The position numbers were made by a program, and so were the translations under genes. 64,000 bases of DNA from Parietaria judaica. Its lineage: Eukaryota; Streptophyta; Magnoliopsida; Rosales; Urticaceae. Location of the stretch: NCBI GenBank assembly GCA_954871525.1, contig OX940861.1, forward strand, positions 9,532,842 through 9,596,841, written 5' to 3'. The notes beneath the pieces are model-generated. The model saw only the letters and a list, made by a program, of their open reading frames with translations, searched no databases and was not told the origin of the DNA. Of the stretch, positions 58,098 to 64,000 are shown one piece after another. Numbering within the stretch: position 1 is the stretch's first letter; every line of letters starts with the position of its first letter.

Positions 58098-59042
58098 GGT
58101 AAATGAACCAAATGCCCATTTGTGACTCAATGTTTCAAAAAAAATGCCCAAATCTATTTTTAGTAATTAAAATCACTAATTAATTAAAATATGGATCAAT
58201 ATACCCTTCTTCTTTTTTAAATATCAAATAATTAAGAAATAATTAATCATCCTAAATTGTAGCAACCCTATTTTGTAGCAAAAATAAAAATTGTAGTTAT
58301 ATTTTTTGAATTATACGTTGGAAATAATAATTCAACGTCAAAATTAATACATTGAACGTAGCTCTTTTTACGAATTTATAATAGTAAATCACTATAAATT
58401 GTAATTGTAAATTAACTTACGAATTTAAGTTGCGAATTTATAATAGTATATTATGAATTTAAGTTACGAATTTATACATGTAATTTTAATTGTAATTTAA
58501 GTTACGAATTTATAATAGTAAATTACTATACCTGTAAATGTAATTTAAGTTACGAATTTATAATAGTAAATCATTATACATGTAATTGTAATTTAAGTTA
58601 CGAATTTATAATAATAAGTTACAAGTTTAGGTTACGAATTTATACATGTAATTGTAATTGTAATTTAAGTTACGAATTTATAATAGTAAATCACTATACA
58701 TGTAATTGTAATTTAAGTTACGAATTTATAATAGTAAATCACTTTACGAGTTATTGGGCGAATGAAATTCTGAGCGAACGACCTTCGTGTCGACGGAGAG
58801 GCGATGGGAAGCTACGTGACGGCGGAAACCAGGGCATGGACGTCCTCGAACAATGGCAGATGCTCTGGGGATTCGCGAATCGCGATTTGAAGATTCGCCT
58901 CAGAAGAAGAAGATCGGCGGTGATGGAGCGGCAGCGAGCGACGCGCTCTTCTCCGATCGATAAGAATCTGGCGATGGATGTATTAATCTGAGAGACAGAC
59001 AGACAGAGAGAGAGAGAGAGAGATGGAGGTATTAATCTGGCG

Positions 59043-59079
<37 letters not shown>

Positions 59080-59318
59080 ACCATAATTAAATGAAATTAT
59101 AATTAAGAGGTGGAAGTTGTCAACCATAATTATAGGGAAAAAATTGAAATTAATATATATTAATGATAATTATTAAACGAAAATTAATAATTATAACTAA
59201 TATTAGGGTTAATATGGTCCAAAAAAATATTATGAATGGGTATAAATTAGTTTTATGAAACTATGGGCATTTCTCATAAACTTTAGGTGCTTTTTGGGCA
59301 TTTTGTGGGTTTTCTTTT
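58098..59318. mobile_element. Mutator-like non-autonomous element, copy B
   Basis: Left end gggtaaatgaaccaaatgcc ... tttgtgactcaatg; right end gggcatttctcataaacttt ... gggcattttgtggg, an imperfect inverted match. Interior: tandem ~46-bp repeats (58370-58745), then a GC-rich segment (58745-58985; gcgaatgaaattctgagcgaac, gacggagaggcgatggg and similar), a GA microsatellite (58990-59076), then the same aattaaatgaaattataatt ... aattaataattataa block as copy A. No transposase. The GC-rich part may be captured host sequence (inference). The target duplication was not resolved. Confidence 0.68.
58370..58745. repeat. ~46-bp tandem repeats within copy B
   Basis: The phrase cgaatttataatagtaaatc recurs at about 58373, 58507, 58553, 58679 and 58724, with acatgtaattgtaatttaag between. 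Spacings of 45-46 bp and multiples with deletions are seen. Confidence 0.8.
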
Positions 59319-59586
59319 AATTTTTTATACATAAAAAAACACTTGTTAATGTGAATAATCACCAATCAACTGTCACGAAGTGATTACATCTTTTATATTA
59401 TTTTTGCCTACTTAATTTGCCGTTGGATCTCGCTAATTTGTCTAATATTCATTTCGGATTCACCACGTGAAGATGTATATATTTGTATGAGTATATAATA
59501 TTTTCCACCCTATCACTTCTAAGGACTTTAATTTCTATTCTTAATTAATTTTCACTTCCGCTTTTTAAATTTTAGAAAAAGCATTA
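59319..59586. other. Intergenic AT-rich DNA
   Basis: No gene or repeat seen. The last five bases, catta (59582-59586), are the candidate target site next to the LTR at 59587. Confidence 0.4.
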
Positions 59587-60007
59587 TGTTGAAGACGTTT
59601 TGGGCTCTCAACAATCACAAGGTTTTATCCTTGTTCTTAAAGAAAAGAGCTCGGTTTCTTACGTTTATTAGCTAAGAGCACTCTAAGAATGATGATGCCA
59701 AAAATGTGTGTATTTTCTTCTTGCTTTCCTTTGATTACAAGCATTTCTCTCTCTCCCTTACAGAATGTTCTCCTCTCCTCCTCTAAAAATATGTTTTCCT
59801 CCCCTTTTAATCCAATAAATGGATACATATATAGGCATTACAAGCATTGTACTTACTTTCATGAGTGAGGTATGGCCTAGAGTATGGCCTAAAAAGCTAC
59901 CTAACCTGTCCTATCATAGCCAAGCAAACTTGCTTGTTTTATGGTGTAAGGATTAATACTTAGGTACTTATGCCACGATAAAGGGATTACCACATCCGAT
60001 CTCAACA
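59587..60007 (-). repeat. 3' LTR of a minus-strand LTR retrotransposon
   Basis: Read on the minus strand it starts TGTTGAGATCGGATGTGG at 60007 and ends CGTCTTCAACA at 59587 (421 bp). The minus-strand sequence just upstream, aaaataggggctaat, is a plausible polypurine tract. TATA-like ctatatatgt lies at about 59823-59834. The internal part runs to the right as far as the insertion at 62009 and presumably beyond the window. Confidence 0.65.
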
Positions 60008-60079
60008 ATTAGCCCCTATTTTATCAAGTATTTTTAAGTGCTTGGTAAAATAAGATACGAATTCCGTTGATGGTCTTCA

Positions 60080-60600
60080 GCTAATGAGATGATGGTGATG
60101 ACGATGAACTTTGGTCGACGAAGCAGTGGCGACGAGCTTCGGTCGACGAGGCGATGGCGATGAGCTTCCTTCGGTGATTGGCTTCTCGGAGATGATGGGC
60201 TTTCTTTGGTGACGAGCTCATTGGCAGTGACGGACTCTCTTTGGTGACAGGTCCGTCGCGGTGACGGGCTGCCTTCGACTGTGACAGGCTCATCGCGGTG
60301 ACGGGCTGCCTTCGGTGATGAGCTCCCTCACGAGCTTTGTTTAGTGACGAGCTCCTCGGTGGTGACGGGCTCTCTTTGGTGACGAGCTCCTCGGCGGTGA
60401 CGAGCTCTCTTTGGTGACGGGCCCGTCGCGGTGACAGGCTCTCTTTGGTGATGAGCTCCTTGGCGGTGACAGGCTCTCTTTGGTGACGGGCCCCTCACGG
60501 TGACGGGATCCTCGCGGTGACGGGCTTCCTTCGGTGATGAGCTCCCTCGGCGTGACGACCTCCTTGGCGGTGACGAGATCTCTTTGGTGACGGGCTACGT
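60080..60600. repeat. GGTGACGGGCT minisatellite
   Basis: Imperfect units built from ggtgacgggctc, ctctttggtgacgagctcc and tccttcggtgatgagc, about 17-34 bp long. Early units (60080-60180) are gtcgacgag variants. The small minus-strand ORFs (Ser/Pro/Arg-rich) are repeat translations. Confidence 0.8.
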
Positions 60601-61208
60601 CATCTGGGCGACCAGTTTTGGGAGGCCGCCTTCGGAGGCCATATCTTCTTGCTCGGGTGTCAGATGAGTGACACTTGTTCCGGAAATGCGACAATGAGAG
60701 TTAGCTCCTCCGGCGAAATTGGACCTACAAAATCAATTAATTTCTGTGGGCGACGAATTGGTCGGCTTAACCGAGCGTGTCAATTAGGCGTCCCCCATCG
60801 ACGGCGCGTTGGGCGTGATCAAGGATCACTAAGTGGCCACGTTGGGTGCACTTGCAACGTGGTAGACTTCTGGTGCTTTGGGTGACCACCAAGGCTGGGC
60901 TTAGGCCCCATGTCGTGTTTTTCGGGAGTAGTTCATCCCTTCCCAAGAAAGGAATCGTTGTTCGCAGTTCTTGGGTCTTCGGTATGTGTTGCTGGTCTTG
61001 CCGGCTATGCGGTAGGTTCCAGGAGCCCACGGTGGTTTCGATTTTAGGCGTCGTTGCACCGTCAATCCGTTTCGAGTGCGACGAGTGGTCGACTTATAGG
61101 AGAGCAAGTCTGATTGAACTGCTTCCTGATAGAACTTGCGACCTGGGGTCGGCTTATAGGAGAGCAAGTCTGATTGAACTGCTTCCTCTTAGATATGAGT
61201 GAATAACC

Positions 61209-61999
61209 GGCTTCGGCGGTCAATCTTCCGACGTCCATAACTCTCGCCTCGAGCGTCCAATATGGGCAAATGACCTATCAAATCGAACCTCAAGAAATGA
61301 AATTTAAGAAAGATAAAAAATCAAGCAGAAATAATAGACATCGACGAGGATATGATCCGAGGAGCGACAAGCGATGGGAGGGGTCGACCATCTTCGGCGG
61401 TCAATCTTCCGACGCCTATAACTCTCATCTCGAGCGTCTGATATGGGCAAATGACCTATCGAATCGAAGGTCCAGAAATGAAATTCAAGAAGGGTTAAAA
61501 AATCACACAGAAATATTAGACAGTGAGGAGGATATCATCCGAGGAGCGACGAGCGATGGGAGGCGTCGACCATCTTCGGCGGTCCATCTTCCGACGCTCA
61601 TAACTCTCATCTCGAGCGTCCGATATAGGCAAATGACCTATCAAATCGAAGCTCGAGAAATAATCTTCAAGAAAATTTATTGAACATAAGATAATATTAA
61701 GCAGCAAGGAAGATACGACCCGAGGAGCGACGAGCAATGGGGAAGCGTCGACGAGGCGACCATCTTCGGCGATCAATCTTTCAACGTCCTTAACTCTCAT
61801 ATCGAGCATCCGATATGGGCAAATGACCTATCACATCGAATCTCGAGAAATGAACTTCAAGAAGGATTAAAAATCACGGAGAAATAATAGACAGAGAGGA
61901 AGATATGAGCCGAGGAGCGATGAGCGACAGGAGGCGTCGACCATCTTCGACAGTCAATATTCTGACGTCTATAACTCTCATCTCGAGCGTCCGATATGA
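61209..61999. repeat. ~182-bp tandem repeat, four copies
   Basis: The phrase gcaaatgacctatc recurs at 61266, 61447, 61629 and 61819, and a variant (gagaagatgac) at 62000, giving periods of 181, 182, 190 and 181. Each unit holds cgaggagcgacgagcgatggg, accatcttcggcggtcaatc and ctctcatctcgagcg blocks. The LTR at 62009 is inserted at the start of the fifth unit. Confidence 0.88.
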
Positions 62000-62772
62000 G
62001 AAGATGACTGTTAAGGTCGGATTTGGTCAAATCCATCCTCAACACAATTCGTGTCGTTTTGTCCATAAACGACATAAGGGAAGGCGAGGAAGCTCATCGC
62101 CCGAGGGTCAAATACGGCGTATCCTCGAGGAGGATTATCCCCGAGGGGGTTTAACCGCGAGGAGGCACAACCACGCAAAAGCAGACTGCGATGAAATGTC
62201 CCATCACACTCAATGGGGAATTTCATTATGATGGTTTATGCAGAGCCGAATGACGATTGACGGGATGTGCATTTAATGAAGCCGACCTACTCACTCGATG
62301 AGAAGCACCAGCGACGAGGCTTGCAGAGCCGAACTGACGAGATGCACATTTAATGAGGCTTACATACCCTTAATGACAGTCTGCTCGGAAGTGACATAAA
62401 GCAGGGATTAACCATGCTTCCCTCAAATCACTGTTGGAAGCGAATGATTAAAGATAGGAAAAAAGGCGGGAAAGACGCGAGGGGGATGTAATGTAGACTC
62501 TATAAAAGGCAAGATAAGCCTCATTTGTAAAGATCGGAAAAATAGAGAAAAAAAACCCCTAAAAGAGAGTGAACATCCTGTAATAGAAAGGCTAAAGAAA
62601 TAGAGAGAGCCTTTGTTCATGATCCTTCATCTGTTCAGCTATTCAACGGAAGAAAACCGAGCTCATATCGGAAAATATAATAAAACAGAGATATTCACTG
62701 ATTATTGGTGTTGATTTATTATTGGTGATTATTTTTGTGACTGGAAAAGGGCGGTGAAAATCGCCCTCTACA

Positions 62773-62795
62773 GTTTGGCGCCCACCATGGGGCTT
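62773..62795 (+). other. Primer binding site
   Basis: TTTGGCGCCCACCATGGGGC follows the LTR after one base, the usual place and a familiar type of plant Gypsy primer site. The tRNA was not identified. Confidence 0.7.
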
Positions 62796-62837
62796 TGTTT
62801 TCTTTCTAACTCACAGCCAGGAATTTGAAGGAGCGAG

Positions 62838-64000
62838 ATGTCGTCGAGCGACACCTTCATCAGTTTAGAAAGGGACGAAGTCCCAGCCATGGAGAGACTC
62901 CAGCGGCAGTTGGCCGAAGCCAACGTGAGAGTGATGGAGGCAACAAGGGTGGTCGAGGACGCGGCCAGGAAGGCGGAAGAGCAGGAGGAACGGAACGGAC
63001 GACTTACTGCCCTTTTGGAGCGCGTGAATCAAAGAAGGGAAGGTCCGGAGAGCACAATCGCGGGATCTTCAGCTCGGGGAGAGGTTGGAATTATAGCCGA
63101 GGGAGAGCAAGGTAACCTGATGCCTCAAGCACCGCCGATCAATAGGGATCTTTTCAACGCCGCCGGCATGACACCGGTGAATACGACGAACCCGCCGGGA
63201 GGCTTGGCAACCACCATAGCAGAGACAATCCAGGAGGAGGTCCGGAGAGCAATAAGGTAAATATCCTCAAGCATGGAGGCAAAGATGGGGCACGTGGCCT
63301 CACAGGTGCATAAGGCCACGAGCGCGGCGCCCGAAATCGACAGGTTGGTCAGGGAGGCCAGAGTGACTCCTTTCTCGGCAAAAATCCGCAGCGTGGAGCT
63401 AGGAGAATTGCCAAAGGTCAGGCTCTCTCAGTACAGAGGGACCTCAGATCCAAACACCCACGTGAAATCATTCCGGATCTCCACGGAGCGTATAGGCGGC
63501 GAGGAGACGAAGCTAGAGGCCATCCTGTGCCATCTCTTCGTCGAAAGCTTGCAAGGCCCGGCGAGCGACTGGTTCGCAAAGCTACCATCGCAATCCATCG
63601 GCGACTCCGATGAGCTCGTCGCGTACTTTTTGCGGCACTACTCAATGTACGTACAGAACGAGGCGACCGTCATGACCTTGTGGAACCTCTCACAAGGGCG
63701 AGAAGAAACTCTCCGACAGTACGTCGGAAGGTTCAAGGACATCATGGTCAGAATCCAGGGGCTCGATAGCGTCGTCCCAATCCAGGCACTGAAGCATGGA
63801 CTGTGGTATGTAGCTCCTTTCCGCGAGGAGTTGATAAAAATGCGCCCGTCGACGATCGAGGACGCACTCCACATGGCGACGCTCTTCATGGAAATAGAGA
63901 CTCTAGCTCAGAAAAAGATCCACGAAGGTGGAAGCAAGGGAAAGCAGCACGGAAAAAGGGAGAATGGGGACGGAGGAGATGCCCCGTCGTCTAGAGCGAG
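62838..64000 (+). pseudogene. gag: Gag of the 62009 Gypsy element, one nonsense codon, 3' end outside window
   Basis: Starts MSSSDTFISLERDE; an ATG at 62825 in another frame is not used. Residues ~18-70 form a Glu/Arg/Ala-rich coiled coil. TAA at 63258-63260 stops the first 140 codons, but the same frame then stays open to the window end and carries the Retrotrans_gag domain: P-F-S-A-K-I-R...LSQYRGTSDPNTHV (about 63370-63465), a W-F-A-K-L-P segment (about 63565) and LWNLSQGREETLRQYVGRF (about 63675-63735). A basic Gly/Lys-rich stretch follows. The protein part after the stop is ~246 codons within the window. Apart from the stop the element looks young. Confidence 0.87.

Larger units (their letters stand above)
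60008..62008 (-). mobile_element. 3' internal region of the minus-strand LTR element, mostly tandem repeats
   Basis: It contains no coding domain. In order: a ggtgacgggctctctttggtgac-type minisatellite (60080-60600); a mixed segment (60600-61085); a 60-bp duplication of the ggtcgacttataggagagc phrase (61087 and 61147); and a ~182-bp tandem repeat (61209-62008). Non-coding, repeat-bearing 3' regions are common in large Gypsy elements (family knowledge). Assignment of the whole stretch to one element is inference from continuity with the LTR at 59587. Confidence 0.55.
62009..64000 (+). mobile_element. Ty3/Gypsy retrotransposon, 5' part, running off the window
   Basis: 5' LTR 62009-62772 (764 bp, TGTTAAGG ... 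CTCTACA; TATA box tataaaa at 62501-62507), primer-site-like sequence from 62774 (TTTGGCGCCCACCATGGGG), and gag from 62838. Its left neighbour bases atgac (62004-62008) are the expected target duplication. The matching solo LTR lies at 41498-42272 in the same orientation. Confidence 0.9.

Noticed and set aside
62825..63115. 96-codon ORF starting at 62825
   Set aside because: Glycine/arginine-rich shadow of gag, whose true frame starts at 62838 and carries the capsid domain.

Overview
This window is nuclear DNA from a flowering plant, almost certainly a eudicot. The evidence is intron-containing plant genes (a WLIM1-type LIM protein, a QQT1/GPN2 GTPase, an EXO70 exocyst subunit, a plant F-box protein), a tRNA-Pro, AT-rich intergenic DNA and dense plant transposons (Ty3/Gypsy elements, solo LTRs, and hAT, Mutator-like and PIF/Harbinger elements). 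The species cannot be named from the sequence alone.

1-8.6 kb: a gag-only, non-autonomous LTR retrotransposon in tandem (internal - LTR - internal - LTR, left end outside the window). One gag is open (498 codons) and the other carries two nonsense codons. 8.6-13.2 kb: intergenic DNA around one GC-rich, single-exon gene of a plant-specific family (DUF7950-like). 13.2-23.25 kb: a decayed autonomous Gypsy relative of the first element. It is cut by two precise solo-LTR insertions, each with a 5-bp target duplication. It carries a remarkable 10-bp-period array just upstream of gag and ends abruptly inside reverse transcriptase.

23.3-44.4 kb: transposon-dominated. A broken PIF/Harbinger element with divergent transposase and accessory ORFs contains an hAT MITE, which contains a long LTR, which contains an inverted copy of that LTR and a second hAT MITE. 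Further hAT and Mutator-like MITEs and a Gypsy solo LTR follow, most with recognisable target duplications.

44.4-57.8 kb: the gene-rich segment. It holds a two-exon F-box gene (+), a five-exon WLIM1 gene (-), tRNA-Pro(TGG), a ten-exon QQT1/GPN2 gene (+) and a two-exon EXO70 gene (+). The QQT1 gene has two introns with U12 (minor spliceosome) signals, one of them of the AT-AC class. Two copies of one Mutator-like element family lie on either side of the QQT1-EXO70 pair.

57.8-64 kb: transposons again. There is the 3' end of a minus-strand LTR element that carries minisatellites and a ~182-bp tandem repeat. A Gypsy element with 5' LTR, primer site and gag is inserted into that repeat and runs off the window. 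Its LTR family is also present as the solo LTR at 41.5 kb.

The cellular genes are not functionally linked to one another. The most unusual signals are the tandem gag-only retroelement, the 10-bp array that codes a similar 10-residue repeat in several frames, the head-to-head LTR inverted repeat and the pair of U12-type introns in QQT1.
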